NCBI GenBank assembly: GCA_022822545.1
Contig: JAJEBE010000032.1
Location: 124,001-188,000 of the forward strand
Reading direction: 5' to 3'
DNA: 64,000 nt
Source: Anaerolineae bacterium
GTDB taxonomy: Bacteria > Chloroflexota > Anaerolineae > Aggregatilineales > Phototrophicaceae
Both the position numbers and the translations under genes were made by a program. This document shows, one piece after another, positions 10,201-18,785 of the stretch (position 1 is the stretch's first letter; each line of letters starts with the position of its first letter). The notes beneath the pieces are model-generated. The model made no database searches. It had not been told where the DNA came from and saw nothing but the letters and a program-made list of their open reading frames with translations.

Positions 10201-11119
10201 GGACCGGCATCGACATCTCTTCGCCAGCCAGAACTTGCACTCGATCGCCGATCTCAAAAGCCCCGAGACAGCGAAACCCGAAAGCGTCCGCGTCGCCGGC
10301 GAAATCACCGCCGTCCGCAAGCTCACCACCGGCCGCGGCGAGATGATGGCGGTGCTCAGCCTGGAAGACTGGCACGACAGCGCCGGCATCATCGAGGTTG
10401 TCCTCTTCCCGCGTACCTATGATAAGGCGCTTGCTTCGCTGGCCGACGCCTCCGATGGTGACGAGGGCCGCCCGGGTTTGGCCGAAGGCGAAATCGTTCT
10501 CATCACCGGCCGCTACGACGAAAGCCGCGGTGACCCGCAGATTATCGCTGACAAGCTCCGGCTCGATTTCGAATCCGTCTCCTCCGCTGATTCCCCGCCC
10601 GGCGCATACGAATACGATGACGCCGAACCGAGCTGGGCGAGCGCCGACGCCGCGCCCATGGACGGAGACCCGATGCCTTTCGCCGAGCCGCCGGATTTGC
10701 CCCCGCCCGATCTTGAAGCGGCCGCCTTCACCGATCCTGCCCCCGAGCCGGCGCCACCGGCCGCTGCCGAGAAAAGCGAAACCGAGCCGACAGACGACGA
10801 GGAACCCGAATGGGTCAACGGCGATGGTGATCTGACCATGCCTGATGAGGCGGCGACAAGCGAGCGAAAGCCGCGCGAGATCGCTGTTGTCCTGGTTGCC
10901 GGCGACGACCCCGAAAAAGACGGTCGCAAACTCAAGCGCATCCACAACATCCTGATCAAATATCCCGGCATCGACAGTTTCAAGATCATCATCCGCCGCG
11001 GCGCGTCCGACAAGACGCTGAAATTCCCCAAGCATACGACAGACATCTGCGACGCGCTCCGCGCTGACTTGCTCGAAATCGTCGGCGAAGACCAATTCAT
11101 TCTCGAAGACGCGCCCTGA
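7220..11119 (+). CDS. dnaE: DNA polymerase III alpha subunit
   Basis: The replicative polymerase subunit. An N-terminal PHP domain starts at FVHLHVHSEYSLLDG and includes GITDHGVMFG. The palm has the catalytic aspartates in MPDIDLDYPDD (about 418-428), and the fingers include NKAHAADYAVITVQTAYLK. After the helix-hairpin-helix part comes an OB-fold region (VRVAGEITAVRKLTTGRGEMMAVLSLED). Past the OB fold, an acidic, proline- and alanine-rich linker (about residues 1127-1215) leads to a separate 80-residue C-terminal domain that starts near KPREIAVVLVAGDD. The start may be ATG 7220, or ATG 7256 directly before TSDFVHLHVH; neither has a strong ribosome-binding site. 1299 residues is within the DnaE range. 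Confidence 0.97.
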   Translation: MKPIATHAENDDMTSDFVHLHVHSEYSLLDGQSRIKDLVARAKELEMPALGITDHGVMFGVLDFYQACRDAGITPVIGMEGYLARRRMTDRDPNQDRSPYHMLLLAKNMTGYQNLLKMASAAQLEGYYYRPRIDKEFMAAHAEGIIATSGCLAAEIPRMVANGDDRNARDLIGWYHDVFGADNFYLELQGHDLPALDSLNRWLYDYRRSGHSPVQLLATNDVHYVGRDDADAHDTLLCIQTSALKSDPDRMRMEPFSSYYLKSAEEMRAAFADAPEDLMREAFANSRNIAEMTDLDLAPKGYHLPAFPVPVGFDECSYLRHLVHIGMAWRFNADWQNDDQLAERVNRELDIIHSMGFDTYFLIVWDLCEFARNADIWWNVRGSGAASLVAYSLGITNIDPIQNGLLFERFLNPGRISMPDIDLDYPDDRRGEMIAYAAMKYGEDKVAAIITFGTMGAKAAVRDVGRALDVDLGRINRAAALIPQEARQKKIRDYVEASPELSDLYNSDLELQKVIDTAIELQGMTRHASTHAAGVIVADRPLVELAPLHRITGKDPSGGALKAVTQFPMETAEAIGLLKVDFLGLSTLTIMRKACELIERHRGIRYIFDTLPYRHDSASDEQRAMLDDAFEMMGRGDTIGVFQVESGGMRQMLRQMRPRVFENIVAGISLFRPGPMEFIPQYCRRMHGEEEITTLHPKLEPILAETYGICVYQEQIMEIAGALFGYELGEADLMRKAVSKKLPAELNKHRAIFLERGPQNGVDSDTAEEIFDMIEFFANYGFNKAHAADYAVITVQTAYLKCHYQEEYMTALLSVQRDDLNKVSTFLEECRRLEITILPPDVNYSQLDFDIETGADGSRGIRFGLGAVKNAGARALQTLIEQRGEAPFASLVDFCQRVDMRGLGKRSLESLVKVGALDKFGSRATLMAALDSIVGYSSSYHRDQEVGQMVMFGASETTDEALLNDLKHIDEYSPRELLKWEKELLGLYLTGRPVDRHRHLFASQNLHSIADLKSPETAKPESVRVAGEITAVRKLTTGRGEMMAVLSLEDWHDSAGIIEVVLFPRTYDKALASLADASDGDEGRPGLAEGEIVLITGRYDESRGDPQIIADKLRLDFESVSSADSPPGAYEYDDAEPSWASADAAPMDGDPMPFAEPPDLPPPDLEAAAFTDPAPEPAPPAAAEKSETEPTDDEEPEWVNGDGDLTMPDEAATSERKPREIAVVLVAGDDPEKDGRKLKRIHNILIKYPGIDSFKIIIRRGASDKTLKFPKHTTDICDALRADLLEIVGEDQFILEDAP

Positions 11120-11205
11120 TCCCGCCTCGCGACAATGGCCCGCTGGCCAAGCCGGATATGACGCTCGTCCTGCCCGCTTCTTTACCGGGACTTAAATCTT
11201 TTATA

Positions 11206-11235
11206 TTGGAAACCCGCTGACATAACGTTTAGAAT
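11206..11235 (+). promoter_or_regulatory. Promoter for pfkA
   Basis: TTGGAA (11206-11211) and TAGAAT (11230-11235) are separated by 18 bases, about 70 bases before the pfkA start. This is a reasonable housekeeping promoter. Confidence 0.45.
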
Positions 11236-11306
11236 ACGCGGGTAACAGCGCGGTTGAGGCCAGCGTCAGAAGCGGTTTCCCGCGCGGTATAGTGGAGTGG
11301 GCAGCG

Positions 11307-12272
11307 ATGAAACGCATCGCCGTAATGACAAGCGGTGGCGACGCGCCGGGCATGAATGCCGCCATACGCGCGGTTGTTCGCGCCGGGCTGGATAGAAATG
11401 TCGAAGTCTACGGTATCCGGCAGGCCTATCAAGGGCTCCTCGCCGGCGATATGGCTTTGCTCAGCAGCCGCGAAGTCAGCGGCATCTTGCAGCGCGGCGG
11501 CACCGTTTTGCAAACCGCGCGCAACGAAGAATTCAAGACGGCGGGCGGCCAGCGCAAAGGCAAGCGCCGACTCAACGAAAACGGCATCGAAGGCGTCATC
11601 GTCATCGGCGGGGACGGCAGCCTGCGCGGCGCCCTCGCCCTGCACCGAATGGGCGTGCCGGTCATCGGCGTCCCCGCCAGCATCGACAACGACATCTGGG
11701 GCACCGATACCAGCATCGGCGTCGATACCGCCCTCAATACCATCCTCGATGCCGTCGATCGCCTGCGCGATACCGCCACCTCCCACAATCGCGCCTTCGT
11801 CGTCGAAGTCATGGGGCGCGATTGCGGCTACCTGGCGGTGATGGCCGGCATCCTCGGCGGCGCTGAAATTGTCGTCACGCCGGAAAACGGCGTCACCATG
11901 AACGAAATCGCCATCGCCCTCGAAGACGCCTATATCCGCGGCAAGTCTCACGCCATCGCCGTGCTGGCCGAAGGCGCGCCTTACCAGGGACCGGAGTTGG
12001 CGCACTTCCTCGAGCAGAAGCACATCGGCTTCGAGATCCGCCTGACCATCCTCGGCCATACCCAGCGCGGCGGCAGCCCAACTGCCTTCGATCGCCTGCT
12101 GGCGACGCGCATGGGCGTCTACGCGGTGGAGTTGCTCCTCGGCGGCGAGACCGGCATGATGGTCGCCCGCATCGGCCGCGAACAGACGCCGGTGCCCTTA
12201 GCCGACAGCACCGCGAAAACGCGCCAGATCACACCCGAATACTTCGACCTCGCCAAGATCCTCTCCCGCTGA
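11307..12272 (+). CDS. pfkA: 6-phosphofructokinase, ATP-type
   Basis: Phosphorylates fructose 6-phosphate in glycolysis. Numbering matches E. coli PfkA closely. GGDAPGMN is at 11-18 and GGDGS at 101-105, where glycine rather than aspartate at 104 indicates ATP rather than pyrophosphate use. The catalytic segment PASIDND is at 123-129, with D127 and D129 kept. That segment is usually PGTIDND, so A124 and S125 are substitutions. Later blocks VVEVMGRDCGYLA and GHTQRGGSPTAFDR are intact. I start at ATG 11307, which has GGAG 9 bases upstream; a GTG at 11292 is in frame but has no such site. At 321 residues it has normal length. It is convergent with the ybaK-like gene, 8 bases away. Confidence 0.95.
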   Translation: MKRIAVMTSGGDAPGMNAAIRAVVRAGLDRNVEVYGIRQAYQGLLAGDMALLSSREVSGILQRGGTVLQTARNEEFKTAGGQRKGKRRLNENGIEGVIVIGGDGSLRGALALHRMGVPVIGVPASIDNDIWGTDTSIGVDTALNTILDAVDRLRDTATSHNRAFVVEVMGRDCGYLAVMAGILGGAEIVVTPENGVTMNEIAIALEDAYIRGKSHAIAVLAEGAPYQGPELAHFLEQKHIGFEIRLTILGHTQRGGSPTAFDRLLATRMGVYAVELLLGGETGMMVARIGREQTPVPLADSTAKTRQITPEYFDLAKILSR

Positions 12273-12280
12273 ACGCCCAT

Positions 12281-12772
12281 TCAAGCCGGCTTGCCGTCCG
12301 CCACATCAACGATTCCACAGCCGAGCAGATCAATCAGATCGGCGGTCGCCAGCCGCAACTGCGTCCCGCGCTGCCCGGCGCTGATGACGATATTCGCAAC
12401 CGCCATCCCCCGCTCGTCGAGGTAGACATCCCAGGCTTTCCGCACCAGGGCGAGCGCGCTGATGCCGCCGACTTTTAAGCCGGTCAGTTTCTCGGCGCGG
12501 GCATGCGGCGCCAGCGCCACCTTCTTCTCATCCAGCGCCTGCGCCAGCCGCTTGAGATTCAGCGTACAGTCGCAGGGCAGCAAGACCAGGACGGGTTTCC
12601 GGCGCGACGGGCATTCCACCACCAGGGTCTTGAATACCTCCTCAGCGGGCAATCCGACCGCTGCTGCCACCTGCTCGGCATCGCGTATCTGCGGGTCGTA
12701 TTGACGCGCCTCATACGGTATCGACCTGGCTTCCAGCAGGCGCATGGAATTGAGTTTTTTCGCTTTTGGCAT
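12281..12772 (-). CDS. YbaK/EbsC-family aminoacyl-tRNA deacylase
   Basis: A 163-residue single-domain protein of the YbaK/ProX/INS superfamily, which hydrolyses mischarged tRNA, typically Cys-tRNA(Pro). Family features are the N-terminal helix and strand ending YDPQI, the AEQVAAAVGLPAEEVFKTLVVE block with its conserved lysine, VLLPCDCTLNLKRLA, and GLKVGGISALAL near the substrate pocket (usually GY.GGISPLG, so Pro is replaced by Ala-Leu here). It lies 32 bases downstream of the SDR gene on the same strand and is probably co-transcribed. The exact amino acid specificity cannot be read from the sequence. Confidence 0.85.
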   Translation of the reverse strand: MPKAKKLNSMRLLEARSIPYEARQYDPQIRDAEQVAAAVGLPAEEVFKTLVVECPSRRKPVLVLLPCDCTLNLKRLAQALDEKKVALAPHARAEKLTGLKVGGISALALVRKAWDVYLDERGMAVANIVISAGQRGTQLRLATADLIDLLGCGIVDVADGKPA

Positions 12773-12804
12773 ATCCCCGCCTTCGTGATAGCGCTTTCCA
12801 TCCC

Positions 12805-13614
12805 TCAGTCGCTTTTCGCCGGCTCATACTGTCGCCTTGCCAAGCGCGCCATCAGCGCCGGCGCCAACACGCCACCGGCCAAGATGAGCCGGTCAAACAG
12901 GCTCATGACGAGATGCCTTGGTCGGCGCTCGGCCGCCTTCACGATCGCCGCCGCCACCTCCTCGGCCGACCTCGTCGGCAAGCAGCCGCGAATGCCCGCG
13001 CTCGAGCCCAGCCGATTCTGATTGAACTCGGTGGCCGTCCGCCCGACCAGCACATCGGTCACGCTGATATTGTCGCCCTCCAGTTCCAGGCGTAGCGAGC
13101 CCGCCAGGCTGGATACAAAAGCCTTGCTCGCAGCGTAGACGGCGGTGTAGGGCGTGTGAACTCCGGCCACCACCGACGAGACAATCAGGATCTGACCCCC
13201 GCCACTTCCCCGCATCGCCAGCGCGCAAGCGCGGACACTGTGCAGCAGGCCATCAATATTGGTTCGCAGCACCGCTTCGATATGCTCCCACTCGGCCTCC
13301 GCCAGCGCGCCATGCTGACCGATGCCGGCATTGGCGACCAAGATATCCAGCCGCCCGAATCGCGCCAGTGCCCGCTCGACCGCCGCCTTCACATCGTCGG
13401 CGCGCCTGACATCGCCGACAATCGGCATGAAGTCGCCGTGTGGCGAGAGCAGGGCGTCGATCTCCGCTTTTAATGTTTCCAGCCGCTCAGGACGCCGCGC
13501 CAAGCCGCAGACATCGTAACCGGCGCCCGCGAATGCCAGGGCCGCCGCCCGGCCGATCCCGCTTGACGCGCCTGTGATGAAGACCGCGCGCTTCGTCATC
13601 AGGACCTTGTCCAT
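12805..13614 (-). CDS. Short-chain dehydrogenase/reductase
   Basis: A 269-residue classical SDR. The Rossmann motif TGASSGIG is at 14-21, NAG at 95-97, a catalytic serine at 146/147 and Tyr160-x3-Lys164 in YAASK. These predict an NAD(P)-dependent oxidoreductase of a small alcohol or ketone. The loop between Ser and Tyr is hydrophobic, and a C-terminal tail with a hydrophobic stretch (LFDRLILAGGVLAPALMARLA) could associate with membrane, as in some fatty-aldehyde/acyl SDRs. ATG 13614 and ATG 13599 (after AAGG) are both possible starts. The next gene downstream is the YbaK-like deacylase. Confidence 0.88.
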   Translation of the reverse strand: MDKVLMTKRAVFITGASSGIGRAAALAFAGAGYDVCGLARRPERLETLKAEIDALLSPHGDFMPIVGDVRRADDVKAAVERALARFGRLDILVANAGIGQHGALAEAEWEHIEAVLRTNIDGLLHSVRACALAMRGSGGGQILIVSSVVAGVHTPYTAVYAASKAFVSSLAGSLRLELEGDNISVTDVLVGRTATEFNQNRLGSSAGIRGCLPTRSAEEVAAAIVKAAERRPRHLVMSLFDRLILAGGVLAPALMARLARRQYEPAKSD

Positions 13615-13790
13615 TCTTCTGCGCTCTCGGCGCCCCTGCCCTGATATTTATTCATGTAATCAGAGGTTCCCCATACATCCCAAACACCTCGCGCATGACA
13701 TCAACCGCCTCGCCCATCTCTTTCGCCACTGTAGCCACAGTATAACATTCTCGGTCTCCGGATTTTGCGTCCGCGGCTAGCGCCAAAGAT

Positions 13791-13819
13791 TTGACGCGCA
13801 TTTATCAATTCGTTAACAT
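13791..13819 (+). promoter_or_regulatory. Sigma-70-type promoter for the CHAD gene
   Basis: TTGACG and TAACAT are separated by exactly 17 bases, with a predicted start of transcription near 13826 and a leader of about 85 bases. It sits in the ~300-base gap between the divergent SDR and CHAD genes, in which no other feature was seen. Confidence 0.6.
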
Positions 13820-13910
13820 AAAGTCAGCCAATAATTGACGTGATGCTCTTTCATCGAAGCTGCCGCCTCCTCTGTCGCCATAGCAAGGCTTTCACGATAC
13901 AGGACTGCAA

Positions 13911-14852
13911 ATGGCCGCCGAAAATCGCAGAGCCGACAAATCCCTTATCCTGCCGACTGACCCGGTGGCCGAGGCCGGGCGCAAGATTCTCGCGGGGCAG
14001 GTTCGCCGCATGAGAAGGCAGGAAGCCGGCAGCCGAAGCGGCGAAGATATCGAGTCGGTGCACCGCATGCGCGTGGCGATCCGCCGAATGCGCAGCTTGC
14101 TGAAGCTTATCCCCGATCATTATCAGGACGCGACAGTATCCAGGCTCGAAAAGGGCTTGCGTGATGTCGCCCGCGCGCTGGGCGGCATTCGTGATCTGGA
14201 TGTGCTCATCCTCGACCTTGAGAACTACGCCAGCGCCTTGCCGCCCGAACAGCTTGCGGATATGCAGGCGATCATCGACCGGCTTGATCGCCGCCGCGAA
14301 AATCGCCGCGCACGCCTCAACGCCCTCTTCGATTCCAAAGGCTACAGGCGCTTTCTGCGTCAGCTCAGGCGCTTTGCCAAGACACCCGGCAAAGGCGCCC
14401 GTCGCGTCAAAGTCCGCAGCGCGCCCCATCAGTTGCGCCATGTCCTGCCTCTGCTGCTGCATCAGCGTATGGCGCAGGTGAAAGCCTACGATGTCGTCCT
14501 GCCCGCATCCGATATAAACGATCTGCACGAACTGCGGGTCGAATTCAAACAACTGCGCTACGCCGTCGAGTTTTTCCGGCCCGTTTTGGGCGCATCGGCG
14601 GATAGATTCCTGCAATCGGTAAGAGCGATTCAAGAATTCCTCGGCCGGATCCAGGATATCTCGGTCTTCATAGAGGCGGTCAGCCGCTTGAAGAAACTGA
14701 CCCCGGAACAAGCGGCCCTGCTCGAGGGGTACCGCGAAGCGCGCCAAGCGGAGCAAGACCGATTGCGCGAGCAATTTGAAGAGCTTTGGACACGCTTCAA
14801 CAACCGCGCGACGCAGCGTTTATTCTCCGACGCGCTTCTGGTTCTGCGCTAG
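13911..14852 (+). CDS. CHAD domain protein
   Basis: A 313-residue, strongly basic, all-helical protein. The CHAD hallmarks are conserved basic residues in EDIESVHRMRVAIRRMRSLLKL (near 45-66) and the second histidine-containing repeat INDLHELRVEFKQLRYAVEFF (near 200-220). CHAD proteins bind inorganic polyphosphate through these residues and often accompany CYTH enzymes. No CYTH domain is fused here, but a CYTH gene lies 9 kb away. The role in polyphosphate granules is inferred from the family. It is preceded by a good promoter and is convergent with the GT-C gene, one base away. Confidence 0.87.
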   Translation: MAAENRRADKSLILPTDPVAEAGRKILAGQVRRMRRQEAGSRSGEDIESVHRMRVAIRRMRSLLKLIPDHYQDATVSRLEKGLRDVARALGGIRDLDVLILDLENYASALPPEQLADMQAIIDRLDRRRENRRARLNALFDSKGYRRFLRQLRRFAKTPGKGARRVKVRSAPHQLRHVLPLLLHQRMAQVKAYDVVLPASDINDLHELRVEFKQLRYAVEFFRPVLGASADRFLQSVRAIQEFLGRIQDISVFIEAVSRLKKLTPEQAALLEGYREARQAEQDRLREQFEELWTRFNNRATQRLFSDALLVLR

Positions 14853-14853
14853 C

Positions 14854-17355
14854 TCAGTTTACCAGTTCGTAGACCCCCGGCAGTTGATGAAACTCGCCGG
14901 CGTCCTCACCATCTATTTGCAGTGGCAAATAAGCCGCCTGTTCGCGATCCCAAACGCCGAGCCAGAAGGTGAAGCCCTCGCCGTCTAGATTGGCGTCGCG
15001 GTCCAGGCTGACGATATGTCGATCTTTGATGAATTCTCCCGTCGACCATAAAGTGCTCCGATAGGCGCCATGCCGATGAGGCGCCGCCAATAGTCGCCAC
15101 TCGTATCCAAACTCGCCGTTCTCATACCGGACCTGTAATACAAACTCATAATCTCGCGAAATCGGTCCCAAGACTTGCCAGGTCGGCTCGAAGGTGATCG
15201 GCAGTCTCTCATATATCAGCGGCGGATAAACGCCATTGGCATACAGTCGCAGGCGGCCGTCAAAGACGACCTCTTGGATGGCGTTAATCCTCGTCGCGAA
15301 TTTCCCAGGCAATTGCCAGCGCTGACGGATATTGCCGATCCGGTACAACTCGTAGCTGAATACCCCGTGGTAATGCGACCTCACTTTTTCGAAGAGATCA
15401 TGGCGGCCCAGGGCGGCGACCAGTTGCGTCTGTTGCGGGTCGATTCCCGCCTCCAGGTAGGCCTCGCGCGCCTTCGCCCCGTAGACGACATGCGTCGCGC
15501 CCAGCGCCTCAAGCTCGTCGAACGTGGTCACAAGGCCATCGTGAATCGGCAGTTGCGGGAAAAAGAAAGGCAGGCGCTCCTCGCCCGGCGCCAGCACAAT
15601 CGCTTCTGTCGCGGATTCGCGGATATAATCTTCCAAGCCGGCCGCCACCTGCATCAGTGAGGGATTGTAGAATTCGTACTTCTTGAAGTCACTGTTGAGA
15701 TCGTCGCGCAGCAGCCATATCAATGACCAACTGACATCGGTCATCACCGCTATCACACCCGGCAAGCAGAGGAGCGTCAGCAAAATGGCGTAGAGGCGGC
15801 GCCGTGCCGCGCCCCAGGCCCGCATGCGCTCGCGATCGATAATGCGCGAAAGCGCAATCGCTATCGGCAGGCAGAGCAATGGCAGGATCGCGAAGCCCAG
15901 CCGGTAATGATAGCTGTACGAGAAGAAGAAGGTCAGAAAATAGGGCAGCGCCAGCATCAGGGCCCAGGCGCTCAGGCGCGTCAACCGTGCCGTTTCTCCT
16001 TCGATGCCGACCATAACGCGGCGCGCGCTGTAAGCCGTCAGCGCCAGTCCAGCCAGCATCATCAGCGCTTCAGCCGGTTGCACATAACTCGCCGGCGGAT
16101 CAACGCGCGCTGGAAACAGCGTTGAACTTGAAGACAGCGCGCCCATCAGCAGCAGCGCGAGACCGGCCGCGCCAAGAGCCAGCTCACGTCGGCTTAGCGC
16201 GCGTCTTCTCAAAGCCAGCGCCAGCCAGGCGACCGCGACCGCGACGAACAGGGGCGCCAGGTAATCGCCGCTGCGCAGCGCCCGCGTTAGCCAGACCGCC
16301 TTGGGCAGTGTGACTGCGTCATGACCCAGCAGCAGATTGCGGATGTACCAGACAGCCCCGAGCGGCAAGCAAGCTAGCCCCGTCCAGAGCGCCGCCTTGA
16401 AACGCGGCAGCCAGCGCTGAGCATCCAGCCTCGTCCGCAGTAATTCAAAGACCAGGAGCAGGAGCACAGCCCAGATGAATGCGCCGGCGGTCGGCTTTGT
16501 GAATAACGCGATGCCCAGCATCACCCCAGCCAGGATGGACAGATGTCGTCTGGCCGCGCCATCATCGCCTTCCCGCCAGGCGCCCAGGAAAAAGACAGCC
16601 GCCAACGTGAAACTGAAGGTCAGCGGAATCTCCAAATCGCCGCGGTAGGACCATTGCCCGACATAAGGATGCAGGCTCCAGAGCGCCGCGACAATCAGCC
16701 CGACCCGCCGGCTCACCAGCCGCTGGCCCAGAAGATAGGCGGCGAGAATGCTGCCAATATGCATAAGCGGCAAGATCATGCGCGCGGCATGATCATTGAT
16801 CGCGCCGATGAGAGTCTGCACATAGGCGAATTGCAGCGACAGAAAAGGCGGATAGTAGCCGATCGAATTGGGTATCAAGCCCTCAAGAAAATACAATCGT
16901 CCCTGATAGCCATAGACCCAGAGCGCATCGTAGGCGGTGAAGGGGAAATAAACGGTGTGAAGCCAGCGGAGCAAGACGGCGATGACGATCAGCGCGATGA
17001 TGAGCCGTTCATCGAAAGCCAGAGCAGGCCTCGCTCGCGGCGGGATCGGTTCATTTCGCTTGCGCCAGGCGATCGCTGCGCCGAGCAGGCCGATGAAGGC
17101 GCTCCCGGCGATGATCGGCGCGGGCGTCAAAAGCGGCCGGTCAAGTTGGGCGCCGATTAGTCCCAGGGCCAGCATCCAGCCTGTCACCCAGGCCGGTCCC
17201 AGCGCCAGCGCCAGCGCGCCTATCAAGGCGTAAGAGCGCCACTCCATTCGCCTTATCGCGGCGAAAGCCCAAGGCAATCCCACCGCGGCGAACATCCAAA
17301 GGCAGGGGAGCAGCCCCGGCAGCGATTCTTCAATCCAGTAGAGCGACGCCATCAC
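14854..17355 (-). CDS. GT-C membrane glycosyltransferase with C-terminal soluble domain
   Basis: An 833-residue protein with about 12 hydrophobic helices in the first 560 residues, then a soluble C-terminal part of about 270. The first large periplasmic loop contains FPFTAYDALWVYGYQGRLYF, whose aspartate matches the catalytic acid position of GT-C enzymes (PMT/ArnT-like), and the next has YYPPFLSLQFAYVQ. Such enzymes move sugars from polyprenyl-phosphate donors to proteins or lipids outside the membrane. The C-terminal part has a Rossmann-like segment (LEALGATHVVYGAKA) followed by a beta-rich domain. The start is GTG 17355 or ATG 17352, overlapping the upstream GT-C gene by about 26 bases. 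Donor and acceptor are unknown. Confidence 0.75.
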   Translation of the reverse strand: MMASLYWIEESLPGLLPCLWMFAAVGLPWAFAAIRRMEWRSYALIGALALALGPAWVTGWMLALGLIGAQLDRPLLTPAPIIAGSAFIGLLGAAIAWRKRNEPIPPRARPALAFDERLIIALIVIAVLLRWLHTVYFPFTAYDALWVYGYQGRLYFLEGLIPNSIGYYPPFLSLQFAYVQTLIGAINDHAARMILPLMHIGSILAAYLLGQRLVSRRVGLIVAALWSLHPYVGQWSYRGDLEIPLTFSFTLAAVFFLGAWREGDDGAARRHLSILAGVMLGIALFTKPTAGAFIWAVLLLLVFELLRTRLDAQRWLPRFKAALWTGLACLPLGAVWYIRNLLLGHDAVTLPKAVWLTRALRSGDYLAPLFVAVAVAWLALALRRRALSRRELALGAAGLALLLMGALSSSSTLFPARVDPPASYVQPAEALMMLAGLALTAYSARRVMVGIEGETARLTRLSAWALMLALPYFLTFFFSYSYHYRLGFAILPLLCLPIAIALSRIIDRERMRAWGAARRRLYAILLTLLCLPGVIAVMTDVSWSLIWLLRDDLNSDFKKYEFYNPSLMQVAAGLEDYIRESATEAIVLAPGEERLPFFFPQLPIHDGLVTTFDELEALGATHVVYGAKAREAYLEAGIDPQQTQLVAALGRHDLFEKVRSHYHGVFSYELYRIGNIRQRWQLPGKFATRINAIQEVVFDGRLRLYANGVYPPLIYERLPITFEPTWQVLGPISRDYEFVLQVRYENGEFGYEWRLLAAPHRHGAYRSTLWSTGEFIKDRHIVSLDRDANLDGEGFTFWLGVWDREQAAYLPLQIDGEDAGEFHQLPGVYELVN

Positions 17356-18685
17356 CTTTAGCGTAGGGGTCCTTTATCAAAGATTGAGCCAGACTTGTCA
17401 GCGCGTATGAGACGAGCAGAATCACGGCGGGAAGCAAGGGCAGATAGTAGCGCGCCCAAGGCAGCGGCGTCAGCCATAACGTCGCCAGCGCCCCGCCCCC
17501 TATCCAGATCAAAACCAGCCAGCGCCCTTCCAGCGGCAGGGCGGGATCGCGCGCCAGTGTTATCGCCCCGAAGGCGCTAAGCAGCAGAAAGATGAGCCCA
17601 AGCCGGCCCGAGCCGCCGATGAACAGTAGCCCGGCGAGCCAGGATTGCTCATAGGCTTCGCGTTGCGCCGTGATCACGTCGTAATCATTCCAATGCGATA
17701 CTTCAAAGTATTGGCGCTCGCCCACAAATACGAACTGGAAAAAGCCGCTGACTTGCTCGCCGAAAGAATTATAGCCGCCGAAGGCCTTCACTTGATTTTG
17801 CAGCAGTTGCTGACGCTCCTCGACGACTTCCCCCGCCACTGTCAGCGGCTCGCGCCACCAGGCCGGATTCAGAAGCAGAAACACGATAACAGCAACCAGG
17901 CCGGCTAGGGCGAGCCCCGTTAGATCCATTGTCGACCGCTGCCAGGATCTGCCTCGGCTCCGCAAAAGCCGCCAGATTGGGGCGCGCGCGCAAGCCAGGA
18001 GGACCAGCGCGCAGACAATCACATTGGGATGCTTTGCCGCGATAGCGACGCCGGCGCCGACGCCCAGCAGTGCATAGCGCCACCAGCGCCGTTCCTGTAT
18101 CAGCCAGGCCGCCGCGATCAATACAAGCATGAGGCCGAGGATGTGGCTGCCTTCCATCATCGCCCGCCGTCCGTTGATGAGCATATTCGGATGCAGCGCG
18201 AAGAGCGCGCTCGCCAGGTAGGCGGTCGGCCTGTTCGAGATCATCTTGACGAATTGAAAGAAGAGGGCGGCCGCCAGGGCCAGTTGAAGCGCCGAAGCCA
18301 GGCGGGCCTGCCGCAGCAACTCGCCGTCCGGAATCGCGCCCTGCGCGGCGTTGAAGTCATAATCGCGCCGCCAATTCCAATTTCGATTCAAGTTGCGCGG
18401 ACCGTAACCGTTCAGCGATTGCAGCCAGCCGTAAATTGTTTTTGAGACCGTTCCATTCAGAATCCGCAGATGCTGTTCGTGAGGGTTAACCCGCCACTGC
18501 CGGTCATAAAGGACTTTGCTCAAATCGCCTTGGACGAAGAGATAGTGATAGTCGCGGCCCATGACCATCAGAGTGGATTCATCGCCGTGGAAAGGCACGA
18601 TGGCAGCGCCGGCGATAATGTAAAGGGCGAGGCAGCCCAGCCACAGGGCATCAACCCAGCGGGGAGTTCTTTCCAGCGTCGGCAT
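17330..18685 (-). CDS. GT-C (PMT/ArnT-like) membrane glycosyltransferase
   Basis: A 451-residue polytopic protein with about ten membrane helices. After the first helix the outer loop begins VPFHGDESTLMVMGRDY, where the acidic pair is the GT-C catalytic signature. Other loop features are DYDFNAAQGAIPDGELLRQARL and LFALHPNMLINGRRAMMEGSH, typical of PMT_2-type proteins. It probably uses a polyprenyl-phosphate sugar to modify a secreted protein or lipid; the acceptor is unknown. Its stop lies inside the start of the downstream 833-residue GT-C gene, so the two are likely translated together and may act on one pathway. Confidence 0.78.
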   Translation of the reverse strand: MPTLERTPRWVDALWLGCLALYIIAGAAIVPFHGDESTLMVMGRDYHYLFVQGDLSKVLYDRQWRVNPHEQHLRILNGTVSKTIYGWLQSLNGYGPRNLNRNWNWRRDYDFNAAQGAIPDGELLRQARLASALQLALAAALFFQFVKMISNRPTAYLASALFALHPNMLINGRRAMMEGSHILGLMLVLIAAAWLIQERRWWRYALLGVGAGVAIAAKHPNVIVCALVLLACARAPIWRLLRSRGRSWQRSTMDLTGLALAGLVAVIVFLLLNPAWWREPLTVAGEVVEERQQLLQNQVKAFGGYNSFGEQVSGFFQFVFVGERQYFEVSHWNDYDVITAQREAYEQSWLAGLLFIGGSGRLGLIFLLLSAFGAITLARDPALPLEGRWLVLIWIGGGALATLWLTPLPWARYYLPLLPAVILLVSYALTSLAQSLIKDPYAKGDGVALLD

Positions 18686-18785
18686 AGTTTTGTCCGCCGT
18701 TTTCAGCGACCGTCACAACACTTACGATTGTAGGATTTTTTCACATTTGAGAAAGTCACGGGCGCGACTAGATTGCCAATGCGGC

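Noticed and set aside
9434-11095. Long minus-strand open frame of about 550 codons inside dnaE
   Set aside because: It is antisense to a certain gene. Its low-complexity, histidine- and glycine-rich translation shows no family features. It results from the codon bias of a high-GC gene.
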